Assembly: GCA_035645145.1 (NCBI GenBank)
Contig: DASQNC010000036.1
Span: forward strand, 1-64,000
Length of the DNA stretch: 64,000 bases
Reading direction: 5' to 3'
Source of the DNA: Azospirillaceae bacterium
GTDB taxonomy: Bacteria > Pseudomonadota > Alphaproteobacteria > Azospirillales > Azospirillaceae
The notes under the pieces were generated by a model. The model was not told the DNA's origin. It searched no databases and was given only the letters and a program-made list of their open reading frames with translations. Below, in pieces: positions 15,050-23,106 of the stretch. How positions within the stretch are numbered: position 1 is the stretch's first letter; each line of letters begins with the position of its first letter. A program made the translations under genes and the position numbers.

Positions 15050-15952
15050 ATGCAGGACGACTGGCTCCCTTCGACACAGGCACTCCGCGCCTTCGTGACA
15101 GCCGTAAGGACGGGCAGCTTCGCTCGGGCGGGCGAGGAGCTGCGGCTCACCCACGGTGCGGTGAGCCATCACGTCGCGCAAATTGAGCGATTGGTTGGAA
15201 CCTGCCTCTTCGATCGCCATCGCCGCGGCGTGTCGCCGACGACGGCAGGCCGACGGCTTGCGGAGCGGTTGGGCCGCTCGCTTCAGGATCTGCACGCGGC
15301 ACTGGCCGAAGCGCGCCGTGGGAGCCGTCCCGTCCTCACGGTCACGATGACGCCCGCCTTTGCCCAGCGCTGGCTCATGCCGCGCTTGGCCACTTTCCAG
15401 GCCGCCCATCCCGACGTCGACCTGCGTATCCGGCCGACGGCCAAGGTCCTCGACCTTGATCTGGACGGGACGGATCTCGCCATCCGGTACGGGCCGGGCG
15501 GATGGGAAGGCGTCGAAGCGGTCCATCTGGCCGATGAGATCCTCTTCCCAGTGGCCAGCCCGCACTACCGGGAGGGTCGGCGACCGGAAACCCCCGGCGA
15601 CCTGTTCGACTGCGCCCTGATACGCAATCCGCGCCAACCCTGGGCCCCGTGGTTCCGCCGTGTGGGCCTGCCCGGCGAGGAACCCTCCTCCGGACCGATC
15701 ATCGAGGATGCCGGTCTTGCACTCGACTTGGCGGTCCAGGGGCAAGGCATCGCGCTCGCACGGAACATCCTGGCTTCGGCCGATCTGGAGGCCGGCCGCC
15801 TCGTGCGGCTGTTCCAGGAGGAGGTCAAGGACGGTTTCGCCTATTACCTCGTCCGCCGGATCGGTGGCCCCGTGCCGCCCGTGGCCGATGCGTTCGCGGA
15901 TTGGATCCGGGCGGAACTCGGGCCGCCGCCGCGGGAAGCGGCTCCCCGCTGA
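15050..15952 (+). CDS. LysR-family transcriptional regulator (GcvA-like)
   Basis: A 300-aa LysR protein. The N-terminal helix-turn-helix (about 8-65) has LRAFVTAVRTGSFARAGEEL, LTHGAVSHHVAQIERLVG and LFDRHRRGVSPTTAGRRLAE. The periplasmic-binding-like effector domain follows (LTVTMTPAFAQRWLMPRLA, IRYGPGGWEG, AVQGQGIALARNILA). The GWEGV and GQGIAL elements resemble the GcvA/AmpR-like subgroup. It is divergent from the GST gene with only 96 nt between them, so it is likely to regulate that gene and itself. The effector is unknown. Confidence 0.92.
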   Translation: MQDDWLPSTQALRAFVTAVRTGSFARAGEELRLTHGAVSHHVAQIERLVGTCLFDRHRRGVSPTTAGRRLAERLGRSLQDLHAALAEARRGSRPVLTVTMTPAFAQRWLMPRLATFQAAHPDVDLRIRPTAKVLDLDLDGTDLAIRYGPGGWEGVEAVHLADEILFPVASPHYREGRRPETPGDLFDCALIRNPRQPWAPWFRRVGLPGEEPSSGPIIEDAGLALDLAVQGQGIALARNILASADLEAGRLVRLFQEEVKDGFAYYLVRRIGGPVPPVADAFADWIRAELGPPPREAAPR

Positions 15953-16044
15953 GGCCGGGACCTCTAGTGGAACGGGCTTCCCTTGCCCATATGGGTGCGG
16001 CCGCCAGCCGGTTGCGCCGCAACGCCTTTCCACGGATCCGCCCG

Positions 16045-16929
16045 ATGCGCAATGTCACCGTCGCCGCCACCCAAACGGCCTGCACCTGGGACCGTGCCGC
16101 CAACGTCGCCGCGGTTGAGGATCTGGTGCGTGAGGCCGCGTCCAAGGGGGCGCAAATCATTCTGCCGCAGGAGCTGTTCGAGACGCCCTATTTCTGCAAG
16201 GACCAGAAGCAGTCCCTGTTCGAATTGGCGGCCCCCCTCGACGGCCATCCCGTGATCGAACGGATGCGGCGTCTGGCGGCGGAGCTTCGGGTCGTGCTGC
16301 CCGTCAGCTTCTTCGAACGGGCGAACAACGCCTATTACAATTCGCTCGCCGTCATCGACGCGGACGGGACGGTGCTGGGCGTGTACCGGAAGTCCCACAT
16401 CCCCGACGGGCCCGGGTACCAGGAGAAATACTACTTCAACCCGGGCGACACCGGTTTCCGCGTGTTCCAGACCCGCTACGCCGTCATCGGGGCAGCCGTG
16501 TGCTGGGACCAGTGGTTCCCGGAGTCCGCCCGCGCGATGGCGTTGCAAGGGGCGGAGATCCTCTTCTACCCCACGGCCATCGGCTCGGAACCGCAGGACC
16601 CGGATCTGGACAGCCGCGACCACTGGACCCGCGTCATGCAGGGGCATGCGGGTGCCAACCTCATGCCGCTGGTCGCCTCCAACCGGATCGGCACCGAAGA
16701 GGGCGACACCTGCGGGATCCGGTTCTACGGGTCGTCCTTCATTGCCGGCCCGCACGGTGAACTGGTCGCCCAGGCGTCCAGGGACGAGCGCGCGGTGCTG
16801 ACCGCGACGTTCGACCTGGACAGGATCGCGGCGCAGCGCGCGTCCTGGGGCGTGTTCCGCGACCGGCGGCCCGACCTCTACGGTCCGTTGCTGACCCTGG
16901 ACGGACGCACCCCGGTCGCGTCGCGCTGA
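16045..16929 (+). CDS. aguB: N-carbamoylputrescine amidase (nitrilase superfamily)
   Basis: A 294-aa carbon-nitrogen hydrolase. It would hydrolyse N-carbamoylputrescine to putrescine, CO2 and ammonia in the arginine/agmatine route. The catalytic triad is E43 (LPQELFETPYF), K116 (YRKSHIPDGPGYQEKYYF) and C153 (AAVCWDQWFPE). The strings GPGYQEKYYFNPGDTGF and NRIGTE are typical of AguB rather than of other nitrilases. An in-frame ATG 18 codons upstream (15991) is possible, but the conserved protein starts at MRNVTVAATQ. Agmatine deiminase is not in this window. Confidence 0.92.
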   Translation: MRNVTVAATQTACTWDRAANVAAVEDLVREAASKGAQIILPQELFETPYFCKDQKQSLFELAAPLDGHPVIERMRRLAAELRVVLPVSFFERANNAYYNSLAVIDADGTVLGVYRKSHIPDGPGYQEKYYFNPGDTGFRVFQTRYAVIGAAVCWDQWFPESARAMALQGAEILFYPTAIGSEPQDPDLDSRDHWTRVMQGHAGANLMPLVASNRIGTEEGDTCGIRFYGSSFIAGPHGELVAQASRDERAVLTATFDLDRIAAQRASWGVFRDRRPDLYGPLLTLDGRTPVASR

Positions 16930-16947
16930 CGGCCGGGACAAGGGGCA

Positions 16948-16972
16948 AGGGCCGGCGCTTCCGGCCGGCCCT
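16948..16972. terminator. GC-rich hairpin between convergent genes
   Basis: GGCCGG-CGCTT-CCGGCC with flanking G/C pairs lies between aguB and the convergent DUF4142 gene. It may end transcripts from both sides; the U-tract is weak. Confidence 0.5.
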
Positions 16973-16996
16973 GTTCCCGAAAGCCCGGCCGCACCG

Positions 16997-17647
16997 TCAG
17001 CGCGAGGCCATCCGCTGAGTCATCTGGCGGATGTCCTGGGTGTGGTTGCGGATGTTGGGCAGCCACTTCGAAGCGAAAGCACGCACCTGTGGGTCCGTGC
17101 CGTTGCGGGCCTGGTTCTCGTACAGGGCGACCGCCATCTCGTGGTTCGACAACTGCTGCATCATGAACTGCCGGTCGAAATTGGCGCCGTCGACCTGGCT
17201 GAGCTGTGCGGCGATGGCTTGGCGGCCGGCGTCGGGCTGGGTGGGCGGGGTCAGCCCCTTCGAACGGGCGATCTGGACCAGCTCCTGGTTTGCCTGGGTA
17301 TGTTCGGCCGCAATCCTGCGTCCCAGATCACGGACCACTTGGCTGGAAGCCTGGCGCTGCGCCAACTGGCCCAGCTCCACCTCGGCAAGGCCGCCCTGGG
17401 CGGCGTGCATCAGGAAGGCCTGGTCGGCGATGTCCAGGTTCGATGCGCTGGTCATGGTGCCGGTCGTCCGGTTGCCGGGCATCTGGCCCGTCATCCCCTG
17501 CCCGGACGTCGTGCCGGTGGCGGCCGTTGTGCCGGTACCCCCGCCACCGCCGGACGACCGGGTACCGGGGAAGCTGAACCCGCCGTCGGCGCAAGCGGAA
17601 AGCGTCAGCACCGCGGCAATGGCCGCGCAGGTGCGCAATGACGTCAT
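16997..17647 (-). CDS. DUF4142 lipoprotein (ferritin-like fold)
   Basis: A 216-aa predicted lipoprotein. Signal peptide 1-18 with lipobox LSAC (C19), a Gly/Thr-rich linker to about residue 65, then a four-helix DUF4142 domain. The domain runs from FLMHAAQGGLAEVELGQLA through IAAEHTQANQELVQIA and FMMQQLSNHEMAVALYENQA to WLPNIRNHTQDI. The family is found in envelopes of soil and plant bacteria, often tied to stress; no biochemical role is known. The His/Glu pattern is conserved but metal binding is unproven. Confidence 0.88.
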   Translation of the reverse strand: MTSLRTCAAIAAVLTLSACADGGFSFPGTRSSGGGGGTGTTAATGTTSGQGMTGQMPGNRTTGTMTSASNLDIADQAFLMHAAQGGLAEVELGQLAQRQASSQVVRDLGRRIAAEHTQANQELVQIARSKGLTPPTQPDAGRQAIAAQLSQVDGANFDRQFMMQQLSNHEMAVALYENQARNGTDPQVRAFASKWLPNIRNHTQDIRQMTQRMASR

Positions 17648-17749
17648 GGAGGGACCTCCCTTCGCGTGTGGACGTTTCTTAAAACGGCCCAGGCCGGCAT
17701 TCGTCCCGTTTGCGGGGCGAAGCCTTGGCTTTGGACATAGGCGCGGCCC

Positions 17750-18460
17750 TCAGGCCAGGGTCGCCGAACCGTGCAGGAAGTAGGTCGCCGTCCGTCCGAT
17801 GTCCGGGCGCCAACCGAGCGCCTCGAGACGGGCCGCCAGCGCATCGGGCTCGTGGAAAAGCTTCACGATCCGGAACGTCCGCCCGTCGTTCAACCGGCGC
17901 TGCTGCACACCATCGGGGTCCGGCATGCGGTGGTCGCGGGCGGTCGAGGTCTCTTCGGGAAGGGAGTCGATGAAGAAGACACGCCCACCCGGCTTCAAGG
18001 CCGCCGCCACCGCGTCCCAGAACGGGGCGAAGCGGCCGGGCGGCACATGGCCTAGCCAGAAGCTGAAGAAGACGACGTCGTGGGCCTCGTCCGGACGCCA
18101 TGCGAACAGGTCGGCCTGCCGGTAATCGGGCGCGGGCAGCCCGGCGTCCGCAAGGCGCCGCGCATTGATGGCCATCACCTCGGGCGAGGCATCGATGCAG
18201 GTCAGGCGCGAGGCGTGGCGCGCCAACCGTTCGGTCCACCAGCCGGTGCCGCAGGCGAGTTCCAGCACGGAACCGCGGGGTGCGAACCGGTCGAGTGCCG
18301 CTTCCACCTCGGCCACTTCGGCATTCCAGCGTGCCGTTGCCCCAGGTCCCCGGTCGTAGCGGCCCTGCCGCCGCCACCATTCGTCGTACTCGGCAGCGCG
18401 GGCGCGATAGTACGCCGCCTGCTCGTCCAGCAACGCCGTCTCCCGAACATCCGCTCCCAT
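17750..18460 (-). CDS. Class I SAM-dependent methyltransferase
   Basis: A 236-aa Rossmann methyltransferase. SAM-binding motif I is VLELACGTGWWTERLA, the motif II acidic residue is in LTCIDASPEV, then ADLFAW and DVVFFSFWLGHVPP (motif IV) and LKPGGRVFFID follow. The substrate cannot be named. It ends DIGRTATYFLHGSA. ATG at 18460 was preferred to an upstream GTG because a GGGGCGGGG ribosome site lies in front of it. Confidence 0.85.
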   Translation of the reverse strand: MGADVRETALLDEQAAYYRARAAEYDEWWRRQGRYDRGPGATARWNAEVAEVEAALDRFAPRGSVLELACGTGWWTERLARHASRLTCIDASPEVMAINARRLADAGLPAPDYRQADLFAWRPDEAHDVVFFSFWLGHVPPGRFAPFWDAVAAALKPGGRVFFIDSLPEETSTARDHRMPDPDGVQQRRLNDGRTFRIVKLFHEPDALAARLEALGWRPDIGRTATYFLHGSATLA

Positions 18461-18589
18461 CGACCCCGCCCCCACCACGGGTCAACTTCGGACGGATCGT
18501 AGGCAACGGACGGGACCCGGTAAACGGCCCCGGTGGCAGTAAGTCCCGCGGCACCCCACCGGGGCGGGGCGCCGCGGCCGGTCGTGCCG

Positions 18590-18793
18590 TCAGGCCTTGG
18601 TCTTCGTGTCGTGTGTGTGATGACGGTCGCGTTCCCCCCCGCCGCCCGACACACGGCTGCGGTCGGGGTTCGTGGGATCACCGGGGGCCGGGTTGCGGTC
18701 GTGCTCCTTCAGGGGTTTCGTGGCGTCCTGCTGGCTGCTGCCGGGACCGCCGTGGTGCCGATTGGTTGCCGGATGCTTTGTGCTGGTGGACAT
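18590..18793 (-). CDS. Small hydrophilic protein, 67 aa, unknown
   Basis: A very hydrophilic peptide rich in His, Gly, Asp and Lys (ending DRHHTHDTKTKA), with no membrane segment and no recognised family. It starts 3 nt after the stop of the gene at 18797-18991, so it is probably translated from the same stress-type transcript. Intrinsically disordered by composition. The reading frame could be fortuitous; position is the main support. Confidence 0.45.
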   Translation of the reverse strand: MSTSTKHPATNRHHGGPGSSQQDATKPLKEHDRNPAPGDPTNPDRSRVSGGGGERDRHHTHDTKTKA

Positions 18794-18796
18794 GGA

Positions 18797-18991
18797 TCAC
18801 CGGTCCTGCTGATAGCCCTGGTGGGTGGTGTTCACCTTGCTGTTGCCCTGCTGCCCCTGCTTGTCGACGTTGCCGAGCGGCGCCCCGCGTTCCGACGGGT
18901 GCAGGTCGGATGTGTTCTGGGCTTCGGGCGAAGCACCGGGCCCCTTGTCGCTTCGGCCGGCGGGCGGAACGGGCGGGGGATGGTTGGCCAT
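18797..18991 (-). CDS. Small hydrophilic stress-type protein, 64 aa
   Basis: Begins MANHPPPVPPAGRSDKG and ends GNSKVNTTHQGYQQDR. The tail is of the N-T-T-x-x-G-x-x-Q-x-R kind seen in short disordered proteins of alphaproteobacteria, whose function is unknown. The ribosome site GGAG lies 9 nt before the ATG. Upstream is a good EcfG-type promoter (19026-19050), placing it in the general stress response by inference. An ATG further upstream is in frame, but that extension would cover the promoter. Confidence 0.65.
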   Translation of the reverse strand: MANHPPPVPPAGRSDKGPGASPEAQNTSDLHPSERGAPLGNVDKQGQQGNSKVNTTHQGYQQDR

Positions 18992-19025
18992 GGTCCAACT
19001 CCATCTTTCGGGATCGAACCGGAGG

Positions 19026-19050
19026 AACAGCACGGCGTGGCGTCGGTTCC
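19026..19050 (-). promoter_or_regulatory. EcfG-type general-stress promoter
   Basis: On the minus strand GGAAC (19050-19046), 17 nt, then GTT (19028-19026), the alphaproteobacterial EcfG pattern GGAAC-N16/17-(C)GTT. It lies 35 nt upstream of the 64-aa stress-type gene. Confidence 0.6.
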
Positions 19051-19096
19051 GGCGGATCCGCCGCAAGGGAGCGCCCGTCCCCCGCCCCCTCCCCGC

Positions 19097-19600
19097 TCAA
19101 CCGCGATTCGGTGCGCCGCCGTGCTCCATCCGGCCGCGGGACCGGAGAAGCAACTGCTCCGCCTTCTGCTTCTGCTCGTCGGTGAGCCTGGCATGGAGCG
19201 GTTGGAACGCTTCGGCGAAGTTGGCGTAGTTCTGGGCCATCAACCGGTGGAACGCCTCCATCCGCCGGTAGCGTTGGACCACGTCGGCATCGCCCTGCTG
19301 CTGTACGGAGGCCCGCAGATCGCGGCGTTGCGCGGCGTTGCTGCGCAGCGTCTCGGCCACCCTCTCCCACAACGGTGCCTGCTCGGGCGTGATGCCCAGC
19401 TCGGTGCGGATGAAGGCGATCCGCGCCTCGACCTGCGATGCGCGGTCACCGAACATGCCGCCCCGCATCGTTTCCCCATGGGTCCCGTTGCCCGGCATCA
19501 TGGCCGGGGGGCCGGACGGCCTCTCCGACGGTTGCGCAGGAACGCCGCCCGCGATGAGCAGACCGGCGGCACAGGCGGCGGCAAACAGTTTCAAACGCAT
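19097..19600 (-). CDS. Periplasmic Spy/CpxP-like LTxxQ protein
   Basis: A 167-aa exported protein. A signal peptide (1-22, ending VPA-Q) is followed by a flexible Met/Gly/Pro stretch, then a helical domain with two LTxxQ-like motifs: LGITPEQAPLWERV and ARLTDEQKQKAEQLL. Between them FHRLMAQNYANFAEAFQPL is typical of the Spy family, periplasmic ATP-independent chaperones and metal or envelope stress sensors. The gene stands alone, divergent from the PLP enzyme at 19773. No metal-binding His cluster is obvious. Confidence 0.85.
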   Translation of the reverse strand: MRLKLFAAACAAGLLIAGGVPAQPSERPSGPPAMMPGNGTHGETMRGGMFGDRASQVEARIAFIRTELGITPEQAPLWERVAETLRSNAAQRRDLRASVQQQGDADVVQRYRRMEAFHRLMAQNYANFAEAFQPLHARLTDEQKQKAEQLLLRSRGRMEHGGAPNRG

Positions 19601-19772
19601 CTGGCAAACTCCCTGGGCAAGAGCGGGAAATCGTCCCGCCCTGCTGGTACGTCCGGTCGCCCGAAACCCTGCGCGCCCGGATGGCCATCATCGAAGCCCG
19701 GTTGGGAGTGGCGGAGCTTGCCTTCGGCGCGCGGGCCGGCTGCAATGCGCCCCGAAATAGGAGATGCGACGG

Positions 19773-20948
19773 ATGAAGTCCGACAACCTGAAGCCCGAGA
19801 CCCAGACCGCCCAGGCCTTGGGCTGGATCGACGAGCCGACACGGGGCGTGGTCCCGCCATTGCACCCGGCCACCACCTTCATCCGGGATCCGGACAACGC
19901 CTACCGGTCCGGACGCGTCTACGGGCGTGCGGACAGCCCCGCCTACGACCAACCCGAAGCCGTGCTGAAAACCCTGGAGGGCGCCGCGGCCGCATTGGTT
20001 TTCGGCTCGGGCATGGCGGCCGCGACGGCCGTGTTCCTGGCGCTGGCGCCGGGCGACCATGTGGTGGCACCCCGGATCATGTACTGGTCGCTGCGCAACT
20101 GGCTGTCCGGCTTCGCGACGCACTGGGGCCTGCAGGTCGAACTGGTCGATACGCACGACCTGGACGCGTTGCGCGCGGCCATGCGGCCGGGCCGGACCAA
20201 ACTGGTCTGGCTGGAGACGCCGGCGAACCCGGTTTGGACCGTAACCGACATTGCCGCGGCGGCGGAGATCGCGCATGCGGCCGGCGCCCGGCTGGCGGTC
20301 GATTCGACGGTCGCCACGCCGGTCCTGACGCGACCGCTCCAACTCGGGGCCGACATCGTGATGCACGCGGCCACGAAATACCTGAACGGCCACTCCGACG
20401 TGGTTGCGGGAGCGCTGGCGACCTCCCGCGACGACGAATTCTGGCAACGGATCCGCACCGTGCGCGCCCAGGCCGGCGGCATCCTGGGACCGTTCGAGGC
20501 GTGGCTGCTGGTGCGCGGCATGCGGACCCTGTTCCCGCGGGTGCGGACGGCATGTGCCGCGGCACAGCGCATTGCCGAACATTTCGCCCACCATCCGCGG
20601 GTGGAGGCTGTCCTCTACCCCGGCCTGCCCGATTTCCCCGGTCATGCGACCGCGGCCAGGCAGATGTCGGGCGGCTTCGGCGGCATGCTTTCGATTCGGA
20701 CGAAAGGCGGAGAGGCCGGGGCCGTCGCCACCGCCGCCAACGTGGCCCTTTGGAAACGGGCGACCTCGTTTGGCGGCGTCGAAAGCCTGATCGAGCATCG
20801 GGCCTCGGTGGAAGGGGCCGGGACGCAGGCGCCGCCGGACCTTTTGCGCCTGTCGGTCGGCCTCGAGGCTGCCGAGGATTTGATCGCCGACCTCGAACAG
20901 GCGCTGGCGAAGGGCGTGGCGGGCGGCCCGGCGGCAATGGCGTCTTGA
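19773..20948 (+). CDS. Trans-sulfuration PLP enzyme (cystathionine beta-lyase-like)
   Basis: A 391-aa Cys/Met-metabolism PLP-dependent enzyme. It has YGRADSPAYDQPEAVLKTLE, the phosphate-binding FGSGMAAATAVFLAL, WLETPANPVWTVTDI, and the Schiff-base Lys in HAATKYLNGHSDVVAG (K202). The C-terminal SFGGVESLIEHRASVEG and RLSVGLEAAEDLIADLEQAL are also family motifs. The YW pair in APRIMYWSLRNWL replaces the usual Y-GGT/Y-Q and may alter substrate choice. It most likely splits cystathionine to homocysteine. The second ATG was chosen because AGGAG lies 9 nt before it; it touches the first ATG. Confidence 0.85.
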   Translation: MKSDNLKPETQTAQALGWIDEPTRGVVPPLHPATTFIRDPDNAYRSGRVYGRADSPAYDQPEAVLKTLEGAAAALVFGSGMAAATAVFLALAPGDHVVAPRIMYWSLRNWLSGFATHWGLQVELVDTHDLDALRAAMRPGRTKLVWLETPANPVWTVTDIAAAAEIAHAAGARLAVDSTVATPVLTRPLQLGADIVMHAATKYLNGHSDVVAGALATSRDDEFWQRIRTVRAQAGGILGPFEAWLLVRGMRTLFPRVRTACAAAQRIAEHFAHHPRVEAVLYPGLPDFPGHATAARQMSGGFGGMLSIRTKGGEAGAVATAANVALWKRATSFGGVESLIEHRASVEGAGTQAPPDLLRLSVGLEAAEDLIADLEQALAKGVAGGPAAMAS

Positions 20949-21023
20949 CGGTGCCGATGCCCCTCGTCTTGATCCGGCCCCCCGCATTTCCGCCGTCCAC
21001 AGACCAGCCGCCGAGTTGATCCC

Positions 21024-21812
21024 ATGACCGCCCCCTCGATCGGAATCGTGATCCCGGCCCGTTACGGCTCCACCCGCTTTCCGGGCAAGCCGCTGGCCCC
21101 CGTCCTGGGGGTCAGCCTGATCGAGCGCGTGTGGCGGATCGCCAAGGCGGTGGAGGGGGCGGCCGTGGTCTGCGTCGCCACCGACGACGAGCGGATCGCC
21201 CGGTTCGTGGAGGGGTTCGGCGGGCGGGCGGTGATGACCCCGGCCGAGTGCCGGACGGGCAGCGACCGCACCTGGGCCGCGTTGCAGGCATTGCCGGATC
21301 TGGATGCGGCGGTGAACGTCCAGGGCGATGCCATCCTGACGCCGCCCTGGGTGGTTCAGGCGTTGGTGGACGTTCTGCGCCGGGATCCCGACAGCCCGAT
21401 CGTCACCCCCGCGGTCCGGCTGGATGCCGGGCGCCTGGCCGCGTTCGAGGCGTCGAAGGTCGCCACGCCGGCCTCCGGAACCACCGTGGTCTGCCGCAAC
21501 GACGGGTTCGCGCTGTACTTCTCCAAGCGTGTGCTGCCGTTCCTGCGCAACCCTGGCGCCGAGCCGGCCCCGGTGTTCCGGCACATCGGCCTGTACGGAT
21601 ACCGCCGCGCGGCGCTGGAGCGCTTCGCCGCCCTGCCCACCGGCGTCCTGGAGGCGGCGGAAGGGTTGGAGCAACTGCGCGCCCTGGAGAACGGCATTCC
21701 GATCCGCGTGGTCGAGGTGGACTACCGGGGCCGCACCCATTGGTCCATCGACGCGCCCGAGGACGTCCCCGCCGCGGAGGCCATCATCCGGCGCGAGGGG
21801 GAACTGGCATGA
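21024..21812 (+). CDS. kdsB: 3-deoxy-octulosonate cytidylyltransferase (KdsB-like)
   Basis: A 262-aa nucleotidyltransferase. The CTP-binding start is VIPARYGSTRFPGKPLAPVL, followed by VCVATDDERIA, TGSDRTWAAL, the metal-site VNVQGDAIL (about 93-101), FRHIGLYGYRRAALERFA, EGLEQLRALENG and SIDAPEDVPAAEAI. It would activate KDO as CMP-KDO for lipid A and inner-core assembly. The usual NVQGDEP is NVQGDAI here: the metal-binding Asp is kept but the Glu is lost, so a related 3-deoxy-ulosonate substrate is possible. Its stop overlaps the next start (ATGA). Confidence 0.85.
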   Translation: MTAPSIGIVIPARYGSTRFPGKPLAPVLGVSLIERVWRIAKAVEGAAVVCVATDDERIARFVEGFGGRAVMTPAECRTGSDRTWAALQALPDLDAAVNVQGDAILTPPWVVQALVDVLRRDPDSPIVTPAVRLDAGRLAAFEASKVATPASGTTVVCRNDGFALYFSKRVLPFLRNPGAEPAPVFRHIGLYGYRRAALERFAALPTGVLEAAEGLEQLRALENGIPIRVVEVDYRGRTHWSIDAPEDVPAAEAIIRREGELA

Positions 21813-22468
21813 CCGGCTTCGACCTGCTTCTGTTCCGCCACGGCAACACCTTCGGGCCCGGCGATCCGGTCGTCCGTCTGGGCCGGAACGAGGACCTGCC
21901 GCTCGTCGCCAGCGGCGAGGCGCAGGCCCGCGCCGCCGCGGACGCGCTGGCGGCCAGGGCGGTGCGGCCGGCCGCCGTCTACACCAGCCCGCTGAAGCGC
22001 GCCCGCCGCTTCGCGGAAATCGTGGCCTCCGGCCTCGGCGCCTCCACCCCCGTGGTGGACGAACGGCTCAACGAACTGGACTATGGCGCTTGGTCCGGCC
22101 TGACCGACGAGGCCATTTCCGAACGCTTCGGCCGCGACGTGCTCGACGATTGGAACAAGCGCGGGATCTGGCCCGAAGGGGCCGGCTGGGGCGAGGGCGA
22201 AGCCGCCGTCACCGCCCGCCTGGGTGCGTTCGCCGCCGATGCGTTGCGGCGCCACGGGCCCGGCGGGACGGTCGTGGCCGTCTCCAGCGCCGGCACCCTG
22301 CGGTACGCCCTGGCCGCCCTGGTGCCGGACGAATACACCCATCTGCGCGCGGAGGGCGGGTTGAAGATCGGCACCGGCCGCGCCGTTCGCATGCGCCATG
22401 ATGGACGGGCATGGGCGCTGGCCGATTGGAACGCCACGCCCGAAACCCTGGGCGAAACCCTGGGCTGA
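21809..22468 (+). CDS. Histidine phosphatase family protein
   Basis: A 219-aa phosphoglycerate-mutase-like phosphatase. The catalytic motif is LLLFRHGNTFGPGD (R10, H11), followed by YTSPLKRARRFAEIVA, LNELDYGAWSGLTDEAI with the general acid Glu, and VVAVSSAGTLRYAL. The second catalytic His, usually SHG, is replaced by SSAG. Whether this lowers activity cannot be told. Translationally coupled to the KdsB-like gene, so it may remove a phosphate in the same sugar-acid pathway (a KDO-8-phosphate-type step) or act on glycan precursors. Confidence 0.82.
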   Translation: MTGFDLLLFRHGNTFGPGDPVVRLGRNEDLPLVASGEAQARAAADALAARAVRPAAVYTSPLKRARRFAEIVASGLGASTPVVDERLNELDYGAWSGLTDEAISERFGRDVLDDWNKRGIWPEGAGWGEGEAAVTARLGAFAADALRRHGPGGTVVAVSSAGTLRYALAALVPDEYTHLRAEGGLKIGTGRAVRMRHDGRAWALADWNATPETLGETLG

Positions 22469-22568
22469 AACACCCGACCACCCGGCACACCGTCCGAAGT
22501 AGCTTGACCCCGCCGACTTGGCTAAGGTGCGCCCCTCGCAACAACCAAATCCAAGGGGAGAACAAACC

Positions 22569-23036
22569 ATGGCGGGAACCATCGAAGCGCGGCTGAAGGA
22601 GCTGAACATCGAGCTGCCGCAGGCGGCGGCACCGGCCGCGGCCTACGTGCCGTTCAAGATCGTGGGCAAGCAGGTGTGGATCGCCGGTCAGATCCCCATG
22701 TGGAACGGCGAGCGCCGCTTCATCGGCAAGGTCGGTGAAACCGTTTCGACCGAGGACGGCTATCAGGCGGCGCGCCTGTGCGGGCTGAACATCCTGGCCC
22801 AGTTGAAGGCGGCCTGCGGCGGCGACCTGGACAAGGTGGCGCAGGCGGTGAAGCTGGTCGGTTTCGTGAACTGCCCGCCGTCGTTCGGCGACCACCCCAA
22901 GATCATCAACGGCGCGTCCGAACTGATGGTCCAGGTGCTCGGGGACAAGGGATCCCACGCGCGCTCCGCCGTCGGCGTCGGCTCGCTGCCGTTCAATGTG
23001 GCGGTCGAGGTCGAAGCGGTGTTCGAACTGGCCTGA
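22569..23036 (+). CDS. RidA family protein (YjgF/UK114-like)
   Basis: A 155-aa member of the RidA superfamily, the longer type: IEARLKELNIELPQAAAPAA, VWIAGQIPMWNGERRFIGKV, EDGYQAARLCGLNILAQLK, VNCPPSFGDHPKIINGASEL and HARSAVGVGSLPFNVAVEVE. RidA proteins hydrolyse reactive enamine/imine intermediates from PLP enzymes. The RS(A)VGV segment carries the catalytic-type Arg. The ribosome site AAGGGGAG lies ahead of ATG. A cytoplasmic trimer is expected. Confidence 0.93.
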   Translation: MAGTIEARLKELNIELPQAAAPAAAYVPFKIVGKQVWIAGQIPMWNGERRFIGKVGETVSTEDGYQAARLCGLNILAQLKAACGGDLDKVAQAVKLVGFVNCPPSFGDHPKIINGASELMVQVLGDKGSHARSAVGVGSLPFNVAVEVEAVFELA

Positions 23037-23106
23037 CGCTTCGGGCACGTCTTGTTCGGGGCGGCGCCGGCCGACATCCGTGGCATCCGATAAGCTGGAA
23101 GACCAC

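Noticed and set aside
18533-21019. 828-codon plus-strand frame over the stress genes and the trans-sulfuration enzyme
   Set aside because: Overlaps the PLP enzyme in another frame and several minus-strand genes; no recognisable domain.
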